From Kiloniellaceae bacterium (GTDB lineage: Bacteria > Pseudomonadota > Alphaproteobacteria > Kiloniellales > Kiloniellaceae), in the NCBI GenBank assembly GCA_021776195.1, contig JAJFGK010000053.1, positions 1-11,970 of the forward strand: DNA of 11,970 bases, given 5' to 3'. Within the stretch, counting starts at the first letter, position 1; every line of letters begins with the position of its first letter. Shown here piece by piece: positions 1 to 6,085 of this stretch. Position numbers and translations under genes: made by a program. The notes under the pieces were generated by a model, which saw nothing but the letters and a program-made list of their open reading frames with translations, was not told where the DNA came from and searched no databases.

Positions 1-169
1 CCCGGTGCCATTCGGTGCGCTCTTTGCGCTCGCCGCTGTTGCGGTCTTTCCAGGTCTCCGAGGTGGCGACCGACAGGTTGGCGATGCGCTTGCCCTCCTG
101 GGTCTGGCGGACCTCGGGATCGCGGCCCAGGTGGCCGCAGATCACGACCTCGTTGATGCAGCCGCTCAT
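1..169 (-). CDS. ssb: Single-stranded DNA-binding protein, N-terminal part (runs off left edge)
   Basis: The complement of 1-169 reads [20 protein letters not shown] and continues through [20 protein letters not shown] to TEWHR at the window edge. This is the start of the OB fold of bacterial SSB: the N-terminal strand with G-x-LG-x-DPEVR, the conserved N-L-S-V-A-T-S-E-W strand, and the TEWH motif. Only 56 residues are in the window, so the acidic C-terminal tail that recruits partners cannot be seen. SSB coats single-stranded DNA during replication and recombination. The ATG (167-169) overlaps the TGA of the HD-domain gene in an ATGA junction, so it is the last visible gene of the leftward early operon. 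A phage-borne copy fits the replication genes at the other end of the window. Family assignment is firm; phage origin is inferred from context. Confidence 0.9.
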   Translation of the reverse strand, partial: MSGCINEVVICGHLGRDPEVRQTQEGKRIANLSVATSETWKDRNSGERKERTEWHR

Positions 170-792
170 GCCGCCGGCTCCTGGGCCAGGATCTGGCCGG
201 GCGCGCGGGGCTGGCGCAGGTCGACACCGAGGCCGATGGCGAGGCGGTCGAGGAAGGCCTCGGCGGCATCGGGCCAGGCCTGGGGTTTGATCTTGAAGGG
301 TGCGGGATCGGGCAGGCCGCCGTGCCAGGGCCGCGGCTCGGGTTCGTGCAGGTCGCGCTTCTCCGTGGCCAGCATTTTCAGATCGGCGCGCTTGATCTGG
401 ATCTCCCACTCCGGGGGCCAGGGCCAGGGTAGGCCGGCCTTGAGCGCGACCGCGCGCATGTGGCCGCGCTCGAAGACCTCGAAGCGTTCGGACTCGCCAT
501 AGACCTGGGTCAGGGCCGCTTTCATGGGCGAGGTAAGGTCACCGATGAAGGCCTCGTGGGCATCGTGCAGCAGCCCTTGCAGGCGCAGGCGCGGCTCCTC
601 GGGCGGCAGCAGGTCGTGGACAAAGCAGGAATGCTGGGCCACGGAATAGAAGGCGCAGGAATGGCCGTTGAAACGGCAGATCTTGGCCAGGGAGTCCGCC
701 ACGTCGGACCAGAGGAAGGCTTGCGGGTCGGGGTTCAAGAGGTCGACCGCGCGGCCGCTGGCGGTTTGGATCCAGACTTTCGATGATCTCAC
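166..792 (-). CDS. HD-domain phosphohydrolase (YfbR-like)
   Basis: 208 aa. The metal-binding HD signature is visible: His54 in SVAQHS, His76-Asp77 in LLHDAHEAF, Glu80 and Asp85 in IGDLTSP. The opening [17 protein letters not shown] is typical of phage and proteobacterial HD hydrolases annotated as phosphohydrolase or YfbR-like. Known relatives remove phosphate from deoxynucleotides, so a role in nucleotide pools during phage replication is likely, but the substrate is inferred. The start is GTG at 790-792, chosen because GAGGAG lies about 8 bases upstream and because the conserved WIQT motif follows directly. The stop overlaps the ssb start (ATGA), and 24 bases separate the gene from the DUF1643 gene upstream. 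The C-terminal third carries no motif I recognise. Confidence 0.85.
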   Translation of the reverse strand: MRSSKVWIQTASGRAVDLLNPDPQAFLWSDVADSLAKICRFNGHSCAFYSVAQHSCFVHDLLPPEEPRLRLQGLLHDAHEAFIGDLTSPMKAALTQVYGESERFEVFERGHMRAVALKAGLPWPWPPEWEIQIKRADLKMLATEKRDLHEPEPRPWHGGLPDPAPFKIKPQAWPDAAEAFLDRLAIGLGVDLRQPRAPGQILAQEPAA

Positions 793-816
793 GGGGCGGA
801 CTCCTCTGGTCTATTG

Positions 817-1344
817 TCAGGCGGCCGGGGCCACCGAGGGGAAGGGCTGCAGCGGTTGGTCTCGCCTCAGATAGAGCGGGTGGCAGGGCTGGCCAAAGGC
901 GGTCTCGCCGAGACTGTAGAGCGGCACTGGGATGTTCTGCAGGGCCTTGATGACTTTCTTGTCCATCCCGTAGAGACAGCCGTGAATGCCCCAGGCGCAG
1001 ATGATCTTGCCGCCGCTGTCGTGGCAGCGCGTCGCGCTGGTCAGGACATGAAACTCATTGTCGGCGCCGATGGCGTCCATCGGGTCGTCTGGCTCGTTGA
1101 GTGCGCGCGGCTTGGTGGCGCGCAGGGCGAAGAGGTTGACGACCTTCAGGTGCGTATAACCCTCGCGCTCCATGTAGCCGAGGCAGCGCCGGATCGTCGG
1201 GTCGTCCCGGTCGGCATCGGCGGTCGAGGGGTTGAGCATGATGAAGAGCAGGTGCGGTTCGGCTCCCGTGGAAATGCCGGCCGGCCCGCGGGTGAGCCAG
1301 TAACGATAGCGGCCGTCGCGGGAGAGGAGTGCATCCTTGTTCAT
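817..1344 (-). CDS. DUF1643 domain protein
   Basis: 175 aa. The protein shows the hallmark of DUF1643: an N-terminal strand followed by LLFIMLNPSTADADRDDPTI and RRCLGYMEREGY, then VNLFALRATKP and, further on, IICAWGIHG. This family is common in phages and mobile elements and its biochemical function is not known to me. The ATG at 1342-1344 overlaps the TGA of the GapR gene (ATGA), so the two are translationally coupled within the leftward early operon. The length matches the usual 150-180 aa, so the gene looks intact. Family recognition is confident; no role can be stated beyond its membership of an operon with DNA-binding and nucleotide-metabolism genes. Confidence 0.85.
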   Translation of the reverse strand: MNKDALLSRDGRYRYWLTRGPAGISTGAEPHLLFIMLNPSTADADRDDPTIRRCLGYMEREGYTHLKVVNLFALRATKPRALNEPDDPMDAIGADNEFHVLTSATRCHDSGGKIICAWGIHGCLYGMDKKVIKALQNIPVPLYSLGETAFGQPCHPLYLRRDQPLQPFPSVAPAA

Positions 1345-1607
1345 GACAGCCCCAGTGCCGACTTGTAGAGGTCGAGGATCGCCTCCTGCTCCTGGCGGTC
1401 GCCGCTGTCGAGTTTGCGCAGGCGGACGATCTGGCGCATGACCTTGGTGTCGAAGCCGTCGGCCTTGGCCTCGGAATAGACCTCGCGAACATCGGCGGTC
1501 AGGGCCGCCTTTTCCTCTTCAAGGCGCTCGATGCGCTCGATCAGGCTGCGCAGGCGGTCGGCGGCGACGCCGCCAGCGGCGGGGGCGGTACTGGTCTCGT
1601 CGGGCAT
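1341..1607 (-). CDS. gapR: GapR-family DNA-binding protein (DUF2312)
   Basis: 88 aa, close to the 89 aa of Caulobacter GapR. After a short Ala/Gly/Pro-rich tail comes the conserved coiled-coil and basic core: LRSLIERIERLEEEKAALTA, then DVREVYSEAKADGFD, then TKVMRQIVRLRKLDSGDR and a C-terminal AILDLYKSALGL. GapR proteins are alphaproteobacterial nucleoid-associated proteins that bind overtwisted DNA ahead of replication and transcription and stimulate type II topoisomerases; this is known for Caulobacter and transferred here by similarity. GGAG sits about 8 bases before the ATG. The gene is coupled to the DUF1643 gene by ATGA. A copy in a phage early operon may help replication of phage DNA or substitute for the host protein; that is inference. 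Confidence 0.9.
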   Translation of the reverse strand: MPDETSTAPAAGGVAADRLRSLIERIERLEEEKAALTADVREVYSEAKADGFDTKVMRQIVRLRKLDSGDRQEQEAILDLYKSALGLS

Positions 1608-1622
1608 GTCGTGAACTCCGGG

Positions 1623-2060
1623 TTAGATCGAGGGCAGGGGGTCGGTGCGGCCGGCGAAGTCCGCGTCGACCATGGCTATGATCTCCTCGCAGTCGGGCAT
1701 CCGGCGGGAGACGCTGCCCTCGCGGGTGTCGCGCTGGTGGAAGAGGAGGCGCAGGCGGTGAGGTGCGGCGGCGGAGATCGTGACGCGCAGGCATTCCCGA
1801 TGGCACCGGACCCATAGCTTGGATAGCTCGCAGAAATCCCAATTCGAAATGGTGCCGTGTTGCTGGATCACGCTGATGCAGCGAGTGTCGGTCCAGTCGG
1901 TCTTGCGGGTATTGATCGGCGCATTGTAGATGCCGTTGAAGGTGTAGCCGATCACGTCGGCGACCTTGCGGGCCAGCGGCGACATTTCACTCTTGATCTG
2001 CCGCTGCACCCAACCGGCATGGTCCATGTTTGCGTAGTGGGGCGTGATCGTGTCGGGCAT
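1623..2060 (-). CDS. Hypothetical early protein, 145 aa
   Basis: I do not recognise this family. The protein begins MPDTITPHYANMDHAGWVQR and continues with a stretch (ARKVADVIGYTFNGIYNAP) that looks like the start of a helical domain, then ISNWDFCELSKLWVRCHREC with several Cys, Trp and His residues, and an acidic C-terminal helix (CEEIIAMVDADFAGR). No signal peptide or membrane segment is apparent. A good ribosome binding site, AGGAGC, lies 5 bases before the ATG, and the gene sits 15 bases after its upstream neighbour in the leftward early operon. That spacing and the GC-rich third positions support a real gene. The Cys residues are not spaced as a standard zinc ribbon. No function is proposed. 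Confidence 0.75.
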   Translation of the reverse strand: MPDTITPHYANMDHAGWVQRQIKSEMSPLARKVADVIGYTFNGIYNAPINTRKTDWTDTRCISVIQQHGTISNWDFCELSKLWVRCHRECLRVTISAAAPHRLRLLFHQRDTREGSVSRRMPDCEEIIAMVDADFAGRTDPLPSI

Positions 2061-2075
2061 GGTTGCTCCTGGCGG

Positions 2076-2363
2076 TCAGAGGTTACGGCAGCGCCGCCGG
2101 GCTGCGAGGCAGGCGGCGGTGCTGTTGAGGGAGGTCTGGAGGGCGTCCCAATCGGGCACGGTGACCAGGAGGGTCGAGAGGTGCGAGACGGCCTCGGAAA
2201 GCGCATTGTGGTCGTCGCGCCGCACCGCGTTGCTGGCCTTGGTGGCGGCGAGCCAGTAGCTGGCGGCGATCAGTTCCTTGGCGGAGTGCGGCCCGGCGCG
2301 GCGGACAGTTGGTGGGGGGAGGCGCCGAGTGGGAAGGTGTTCGTCGCCGAGGTGAACGGTCAT
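2076..2363 (-). CDS. Hypothetical small helical protein, 95 aa
   Basis: Unrecognised. An upstream ATG at 2378 is also in frame, but I chose the ATG at 2361-2363 because it overlaps the TGA of the PAPS-reductase-like gene as ATGA, the same junction used elsewhere in this operon. The protein starts MTVHLGDEHLPTRRLPPPTV, a proline-rich disordered lead, then becomes helical and alanine-rich (SAKELIAASYWLAATKASNA and HNALSEAVSHLSTLLVTVPD), ending in a basic RRRCRNL tail. A helical bundle with a basic tail could bind nucleic acid or a partner protein, but this is only compatible with the sequence, not shown by it. No Cys/His metal site or membrane segment is seen. Confidence 0.65.
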   Translation of the reverse strand: MTVHLGDEHLPTRRLPPPTVRRAGPHSAKELIAASYWLAATKASNAVRRDDHNALSEAVSHLSTLLVTVPDWDALQTSLNSTAACLAARRRCRNL

Positions 2364-3217
2364 GCGGCAAGACTCCACTCTGGAGTTATTCCCGCCAGCG
2401 CCGGCAGTGCCGGGGTAAGATTGTTGCCATTGGCGGCGAACCGATCCAGCGGCCGACGGTCCATTCGGAAGGTGTAGCCGCTGGATTTCTCGCGCACGAC
2501 GTAGGCGACCAAGAGGACGGGGCGCAGCTTGGCACCGAGAGCCAGATCATCCTCGCTGGACATGATGCAAAGGCAGCAGGACATGCGGGACATGCCTTCC
2601 TGGTAGCACCAGTGCGGCTGTTGGCCGCTCTGGGCGATAGCAGCGAATACCTCAAGGGTGTGTAGCCCGAAAATCGGGAGCCATTCGTACCACTCGCGTC
2701 CCGCCTTGGAGTTCCGGGCACAGCGCTTAAACGGTGTTGCCTTCGCGCGCGCCGAGGATTCGCCTGCGCGCAGGCCGGTGCAGTTCACGACCACCCCGCC
2801 GAACTCTGGATGGGATTCCAGGTAGCGCCTGATTTCACGTTCGATGGGGCCGCGCTTAAGATCGCTGGTGCATTGGCGCTGCTTCGGCGACGGCCAGGGG
2901 GAAACGTCAGGGACGCGCGCAAACTTGTCGTCGACCATGTTTAGGAAGGTCCGCTTGCTGCCGTCCTTCTTGAGGGCTTGCGCGACAACCAACGGCAGGC
3001 CGCCCGAGTTCGTCTTGATGTGGTCGATTGTGCCGGGCCACTCGATCTCGCCCAGTGTGGCGTGAACGACAAGCAATTGTCGGGCGGGGATCAAAAGGCG
3101 CAGAAATGCGAGCATCGCCTGGCTGTCTTTGCCGCCGGAGTGGTTCGCGACGAAGAGTGCGCCCGCGTTCAAGAGGTCTCGGACACTTGGTGGGATGGAC
3201 ATGGTTTCGATATCCAT
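2360..3217 (-). CDS. PAPS-reductase-like PP-loop (adenine nucleotide alpha hydrolase) protein
   Basis: 285 aa from the ATG at 3215-3217. The PP-loop SGGKDSQAML lies at residues 27-36, with QCTSDLKRGPIEREI at about 115-129, GLRAGESSARAK at about 148-159 and a Cys cluster SCCLCIM at about 213-219; this combination identifies the phosphoadenosine phosphosulfate reductase family. Members bind ATP or an adenylated nucleotide; cellular ones reduce PAPS/APS, and relatives such as DndC act in DNA phosphorothioation. Phage members are common but mostly uncharacterised. The frame stays open to 3472, but the upstream part overlaps a zinc-ribbon gene in another frame; GGGAGG 8 bases before the chosen ATG and a TGATG junction with that gene support this start. 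No DndD/E partners are in the window, so a DNA-modification role is unproven. Confidence 0.85.
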   Translation of the reverse strand: MDIETMSIPPSVRDLLNAGALFVANHSGGKDSQAMLAFLRLLIPARQLLVVHATLGEIEWPGTIDHIKTNSGGLPLVVAQALKKDGSKRTFLNMVDDKFARVPDVSPWPSPKQRQCTSDLKRGPIEREIRRYLESHPEFGGVVVNCTGLRAGESSARAKATPFKRCARNSKAGREWYEWLPIFGLHTLEVFAAIAQSGQQPHWCYQEGMSRMSCCLCIMSSEDDLALGAKLRPVLLVAYVVREKSSGYTFRMDRRPLDRFAANGNNLTPALPALAGITPEWSLAA

Positions 3218-3390
3218 CACGCTGCCCTCCCGATCTTGGCCCGGCAGTTGCCGCACATGCGGCCGTTCTGGCTGGGCACGATGTTGGGCGAATTGCAGGA
3301 GGGACAGCGCTCCTTGGTCCGGTGATAGCCGGACCAGTCGTGCGGGACGGCGGATGCCGCTGCCATGGTTTGCCGGTCGGTTGGTGGCAT
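3217..3390 (-). CDS. Small zinc-ribbon protein, first gene of the leftward early operon
   Basis: 57 aa. Two CxxC pairs, Cys29/Cys32 (RCPSCNSPN) and Cys46/Cys49 (MCGNCRAKIG), form a four-cysteine zinc ribbon of the kind found in small DNA-binding or adaptor proteins. The N-terminal 25 residues look disordered. The start at 3388-3390 was preferred over the longer open frame (to 3459), because further upstream lies the promoter; a CAGGGA motif stands about 9 bases before this ATG. The stop overlaps the ATG of the PP-loop gene (TGATG), suggesting coupled synthesis. It is the first gene after the putative leftward early promoter. Function unknown; a role with the PP-loop protein is possible from the coupling alone. 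Confidence 0.75.
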   Translation of the reverse strand: MPPTDRQTMAAASAVPHDWSGYHRTKERCPSCNSPNIVPSQNGRMCGNCRAKIGRAA

Positions 3391-3455
3391 TTGGTTGGTC
3401 CCTGTTCGTGCGGCGTGGCGGGGTTGGGTCCCGTAATCGCGCCTCGTTCGAACGG

Positions 3456-3485
3456 ACAATATTGTTTTTCACGATTCAAAGTCAA
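3456..3485 (-). promoter_or_regulatory. Putative leftward early promoter (PL-like)
   Basis: On the minus strand TTGACT (3485-3480) and TATTGT (3461-3456) are separated by 18 bases, a good match to a sigma-70-type promoter in an AT-rich island inside very GC-rich sequence. It would start transcription about 60 bases before the zinc-ribbon gene and serve the whole leftward operon. The spacer contains GTGAAAAAC, a degenerate echo of the operator at 3492-3508. Confidence 0.5.
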
Positions 3486-3491
3486 GATGAA

Positions 3492-3508
3492 TTCGCGAAA
3501 AACGCAAA
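3492..3508. promoter_or_regulatory. Left operator (OL-like), 17-bp imperfect palindrome
   Basis: TTCGCGAAAAACGCAAA: arms TTCGCG and CGCAAA pair at 5 of 6 positions around an A5 centre. The reverse complement matches 6061-6077 at 16 of 17 bases. It lies just upstream of the -35 box of the leftward promoter. It is most simply read as a binding site for the repressor, for the Cro-like protein, or for both. The rest of the gap up to 3577 holds no gene; no clear rightward promoter was found there. Confidence 0.6.
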
Positions 3509-3577
3509 TACAACATCAAAACCAATCCCGATCTAGGCCTTAGTGGGGACTCGGAGGCGGTCGTTAATCTTTAGCGA

Positions 3578-4300
3578 ATGCCCCCAATCAGCGCTTTGAT
3601 GGCCATCCGGGAGGCCAAATTCCATCTACTGGACCGGCTAGCGGCCGGCGGGGTGACCGTGCGAATCCACGAGGGTCCGGCGGGATTTCTGGCTGCGAAC
3701 CGTAAGGCCGATCGCGGCGAGGTCTGCCCCATGATGGGCACCGGCCAGTGGCGGCGCGGCGGTTTGTGGTTCGAAGGACTCGACAGCGCGGGGCAGTTCT
3801 GCCACCTGCAGGCGGCCCGCCCGGTCGATCCCCGGCCGATCTCCCTGGCGGCGCACTTGGCGGACCGGCTCGGGCTCTATGCCCCGCCGGATCTGGTCGG
3901 GCGGGCGCGGGACCAGGCCAAGAGCCAGGTATCGAAAGATCTGCGTGGCCCGATTTGCTATCACGGTGAAATGTGGCTGCGGCCGGACCTTCGTGGGCGG
4001 GACCGCGGCGCCGCGCTGATCCATCTTCTCATTCTTGAAAGCTTTCTGCGCTTCGACTTCGGGCTGCTGTTTGGCATTACGATGCCGCATACATCGAACG
4101 AGGCGTTCGCTATCAAGATGGGATACGCCGGTTTTGAAGCCGGAGTTTTCGAGTGGCAGGACCGCGACCGGCAACCGTTGAAGACCGAGGGATTGGTCTG
4201 GTCTCTGGCGGCGGATATGCCGGCGCTAGCGGCTCGCGCAGAGCGGTTGTCCGAGAAAATCGACGGTCACGGCGCGGGTGATCTCGACGAAACTGGCTAG
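3578..4300 (+). CDS. GNAT-like acetyltransferase-fold protein in the rex-like cargo block
   Basis: 240 aa. Residues 132-152 (MWLRPDLRGRDRGAALIHLL) match the acyl-CoA-binding motif A of GNAT enzymes (strand, R-G-x-x-x-G-A loop, helix), and NEAFAIKMGYAGFEAGVFEW at about 164-183 matches the following motif B region. The N-terminal half, with RIHEGPAGFLAANRKADRGE, is unrecognised. An acyltransferase acting on a small molecule or protein is likely; the substrate cannot be read. The start is uncertain: the ATG at 3578 has no ribosome binding site at normal distance (GGAGG is 22 bases away), and another ATG lies at 3599. It is transcribed away from the leftward promoter and converges on the 288-aa gene, with 75 bases of coding overlap. 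Position between two early-operator regions suggests a cargo gene. Confidence 0.65.
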   Translation: MPPISALMAIREAKFHLLDRLAAGGVTVRIHEGPAGFLAANRKADRGEVCPMMGTGQWRRGGLWFEGLDSAGQFCHLQAARPVDPRPISLAAHLADRLGLYAPPDLVGRARDQAKSQVSKDLRGPICYHGEMWLRPDLRGRDRGAALIHLLILESFLRFDFGLLFGITMPHTSNEAFAIKMGYAGFEAGVFEWQDRDRQPLKTEGLVWSLAADMPALAARAERLSEKIDGHGAGDLDETG

Positions 4301-5092
4301 GCCGGTGGGCAGGGGCATCAGATAACGCTGGAACGGCAACCAAATGGCATAGGGTCCGGTATCGACGTAGCCGATCGCGTGTTCAAGCCGGGGTACACCC
4401 TCTTCCATTGTTTCGTAGTAGGAGCGGGTTACTGCCGTGTCGAAGGACTGATCCGAAAAAGCGAGATCGCAGGGGTTTCCGACGAGATCGAGAGCGGCCT
4501 TGTCGCCGACCAGACCGGCGAGTGCGGAGGCGGGGCCGACCGACTGAAAATAGAGCGCCTCGCGGTCGCCGCGAAAGACCAGGCCACGCCGGGCCAGCGC
4601 CTGGTTATTGGCCAGATCCGATAGATCCCATCGGGGGCGAGTGGCGCTCAAGGCCATTTGAATCAGCAGGCCGCAGTTGGTTGCAGCGCCCGAGTCTAGC
4701 CGCGTCATGCTCATGCCTGGTGGCCCAGGCTGACCGCGAAAAGTCTGGATTTGGCAGACCCGGTCGGCCGCAGCGCGCCCGGTGCAAATCGTTTCTTTGG
4801 CCCATGCGTCCTTTTCATAGTGAAGGTGAACCGTGACCGGATGCCGCGCCACAATATCGAGAGCCGAGGCCAGGGATGAGGGATCGGCGTAATCGACAGA
4901 CCAGCGTAACGTCAAATTGCCGGGTCGGGTCTCCACCCGCACCAACCGCATATCACGATAGGTGAAGGTCAGTGCGTGAGGATGGAAAGGATGATTGGCG
5001 TTGTCGCGCGCCTCGATCGGATCGAGCGGGAAGAGGCGCCCGCGATCGATCCAACAAAAGTCATCTCCAACGAGATTGCTTGCTGTGAACAT
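4226..5092 (-). CDS. 288-aa protein of unknown family, paired with an XRE regulator
   Basis: I do not recognise the family. The protein looks soluble: no signal peptide or convincing membrane helix. The N-terminal part is rich in beta-strand-like stretches (ALTFTYRDMRLVRVET, NLTLRWSVDYADP, HPVTVHLHYEKD); the middle has hydrophobic helices (GLLIQMALSA, ALAGLVGDKAALDLVG); the C-terminal part includes SYYETMEEGVPRLEHAIGYV and GPYAIWLPFQRYLMPLP. No HExxH, Walker, HNH, nuclease or PIN motif is visible. It starts 2 bases after the stop of the XRE gene, so the two form one leftward unit downstream of the repressor. Its 3' end overlaps the GNAT-like gene by 75 bases. The XRE-plus-unknown pair suits an effector under its own control, for example exclusion, toxin or defence, but this is inference from position. 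Confidence 0.7.
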   Translation of the reverse strand: MFTASNLVGDDFCWIDRGRLFPLDPIEARDNANHPFHPHALTFTYRDMRLVRVETRPGNLTLRWSVDYADPSSLASALDIVARHPVTVHLHYEKDAWAKETICTGRAAADRVCQIQTFRGQPGPPGMSMTRLDSGAATNCGLLIQMALSATRPRWDLSDLANNQALARRGLVFRGDREALYFQSVGPASALAGLVGDKAALDLVGNPCDLAFSDQSFDTAVTRSYYETMEEGVPRLEHAIGYVDTGPYAIWLPFQRYLMPLPTGLASFVEITRAVTVDFLGQPLCASR

Positions 5093-5094
5093 GA

Positions 5095-5403
5095 CTAGAA
5101 CTCGCCCAGTCCCAGGGCGCGCCCGAGACCGCTGATAATATCGGAATGATCGCGAAGCCGCCCGACCCTAGGATCGTTGCCGGCATCGCGGTAAAGATCC
5201 TTTGGTGTGACGTTCAAGGCTAAGGCGAGCCGGAAGAGTGTCGGAATATCGACCTCGGCCATGCCCGCCTCGATATCCATCAAATCGTAGGGGTCGAGGT
5301 CGGCGCGCAGGGCCAGAACATCAAGGTCCAGTCCTTGGCGCGAGCGCTCGGCCTTGATCGAAATTCCGATTAAGGCGGCAGTGTCGACGGGTGGGCCGTC
5401 CAT
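5095..5403 (-). CDS. XRE-family HTH regulator of the cargo block
   Basis: 102 aa. Residues 13-70 form a Cro/CI-type helix-turn-helix: IKAERSRQGLDLDVLALRAD, then LDPYDLMDIEAGMAEVDIPT with the usual second-helix and E-x-G spacing, then LFRLALALNVTPKDLYRD. The C-terminal 30 residues are short and may be a dimerisation tail. The ATG at 5401-5403 is preceded by an AAGGGATGG stretch. It lies 2 bases before the 288-aa gene, pointing to co-transcription and a regulator-effector relation, as in toxin-antitoxin or autoregulated cargo modules. A cluster of palindromes at 5474-5520, just upstream, is a natural autoregulatory site. It is distinct from the main phage repressor at 5524-5994, being smaller and only loosely similar. 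Confidence 0.85.
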   Translation of the reverse strand: MDGPPVDTAALIGISIKAERSRQGLDLDVLALRADLDPYDLMDIEAGMAEVDIPTLFRLALALNVTPKDLYRDAGNDPRVGRLRDHSDIISGLGRALGLGEF

Positions 5404-5473
5404 CGAGAACCATCCCTTGGTCTGACAAACAGCAACCTTATGGCTGCATCACAGTCCAATAGGCTAGTGAAAA

Positions 5474-5520
5474 GTGTAGGGACTACGCAAGCTGAGATTA
5501 CCCTACTAAATTTAGGAGGG
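5474..5520. promoter_or_regulatory. Cluster of palindromes upstream of the XRE gene (candidate operator)
   Basis: Two inverted repeats: GTGTAGGGACTACGC (5474-5488, arms GTAG/CTAC) and CCCTACTAAATTTAGGAGGG (5501-5520, 9 of 10 arm pairs). GTAGGG (5476-5481) and CCCTAC (5501-5506) are also inverted copies of each other. The second palindrome begins 3 bases after the repressor stop, but no T-run follows it on the minus strand, so an operator is likelier than a terminator. The gap 5404-5523 holds no gene and I saw no convincing promoter in it. Confidence 0.5.
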
Positions 5521-5523
5521 TGG

Positions 5524-5994
5524 TTATTCGGCTGACCGATCCACGAATTTTTTTAATGCCGCGACCTGATTTTCGATGTAATCGCGCACGTCGGTTTGGT
5601 CGGCAGGCGGCCGGTTCGCCGCGATTGAGCGTTGTTGGGCTTCGGCCAGAACGTGGGCATACATCGCCGCTTCGTCACGGGTGATGGTGGTAAGTTTGGC
5701 CGCGATCAAGACCTCGAAAAGAGAGAGCGTGGTCTGGTATAACGGGTCGTCGTTGCCGCCGGAGGCTGCACGCACTCCGCGCCGCCCCACGATTTTCTCC
5801 AATATATCGTCGACCGGCAAATCGATGAATTCCGATAGGGCGGGCAGCTCGCTCACATCAAATCGGCGTTTTTCCAGAAGGATGGCGGAAATCCTATCCT
5901 GGGAAACGCCAAGGGCATCGGCCAAGTCGGATTGGTTTTTTCCAATTCGGGATAGCCGTTCCTTGATCCAACTAGATTTGTGTCGTGCGACCAT
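5524..5994 (-). CDS. Phage repressor, XRE-family (CI-like position)
   Basis: 156 aa from the ATG at 5992-5994. Residues about 9-55 form the HTH: SSWIKERLSRIGKNQSDLAD, then ALGVSQDRISAILLEKRRFD and the ELPALSEFIDLPVDDILEKI tail typical of XRE regulators. The remaining 95 residues (IAAKLTTITRDEAAMYAHVL and following) are helical; there is no visible Ser-Lys autoprotease domain as in lambda CI, so induction would not be by simple self-cleavage. The gene is divergent from the Cro-like gene, with the operator at 6061-6077 between them. A longer frame starts at ATG 6051, abutting the operator; neither start has a clear ribosome binding site. Read-through would continue into the XRE and 288-aa genes, making a possible lysogeny-expressed unit. 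Confidence 0.8.
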   Translation of the reverse strand: MVARHKSSWIKERLSRIGKNQSDLADALGVSQDRISAILLEKRRFDVSELPALSEFIDLPVDDILEKIVGRRGVRAASGGNDDPLYQTTLSLFEVLIAAKLTTITRDEAAMYAHVLAEAQQRSIAANRPPADQTDVRDYIENQVAALKKFVDRSAE

Positions 5995-6051
5995 GCGCGA
6001 TCTTGGTGATTGCCGCTGGCACTGTCTTTCTGGAAGATCACGATTTTTCAT

Positions 6052-6080
6052 TTGCTAATGTTTGCGTTTTTCGCTAATAA
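6052..6080 (+). promoter_or_regulatory. Possible rightward early promoter (PR-like)
   Basis: TTGCTA (6052-6057) and TAATAA (6075-6080) are 17 bases apart on the plus strand and enclose the operator at 6061-6077. The -10 match is weak. Transcription would start near the ATG at 6086, giving an almost leaderless mRNA for the Cro-like gene, which fits its lack of a ribosome binding site. TTTGC occurs at 6051 and again at 6061, one helical turn apart. Confidence 0.35.
6061..6077. promoter_or_regulatory. Right operator (OR-like), 17-bp imperfect palindrome
   Basis: TTTGCGTTTTTCGCTAA, arms pairing at 5 of 6 positions around a T5 centre, lies between the divergent repressor and Cro-like genes. It is the inverse of the site at 3492-3508 with a single base difference. 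The half-site GCTAAT also occurs at 6054-6059 and 6073-6078. It is the expected binding site for the repressor and/or Cro-like protein. Confidence 0.6.
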
Positions 6081-6085
6081 AAATT

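Noticed and set aside
2360..3217. PP-loop gene as dndC of a DNA phosphorothioation system
   Set aside because: The PP-loop and Cys cluster fit the wider PAPS-reductase family, but no dndB, dndD or dndE gene is present in the window, so the specific name is not justified.
3218..3472. N-terminal 85-residue extension of the PP-loop protein in the long open frame
   Set aside because: It is arginine/proline-rich, precedes the PP-loop at an unusual distance, overlaps the well-formed zinc-ribbon gene in another frame and would begin inside the promoter; a ribosome binding site precedes the ATG at 3217.
5501..5520. 20-bp palindrome as a rho-independent terminator of the repressor gene
   Set aside because: The centre TAAATTTA is a weak stem and no T-run follows on either strand; an operator fits better.
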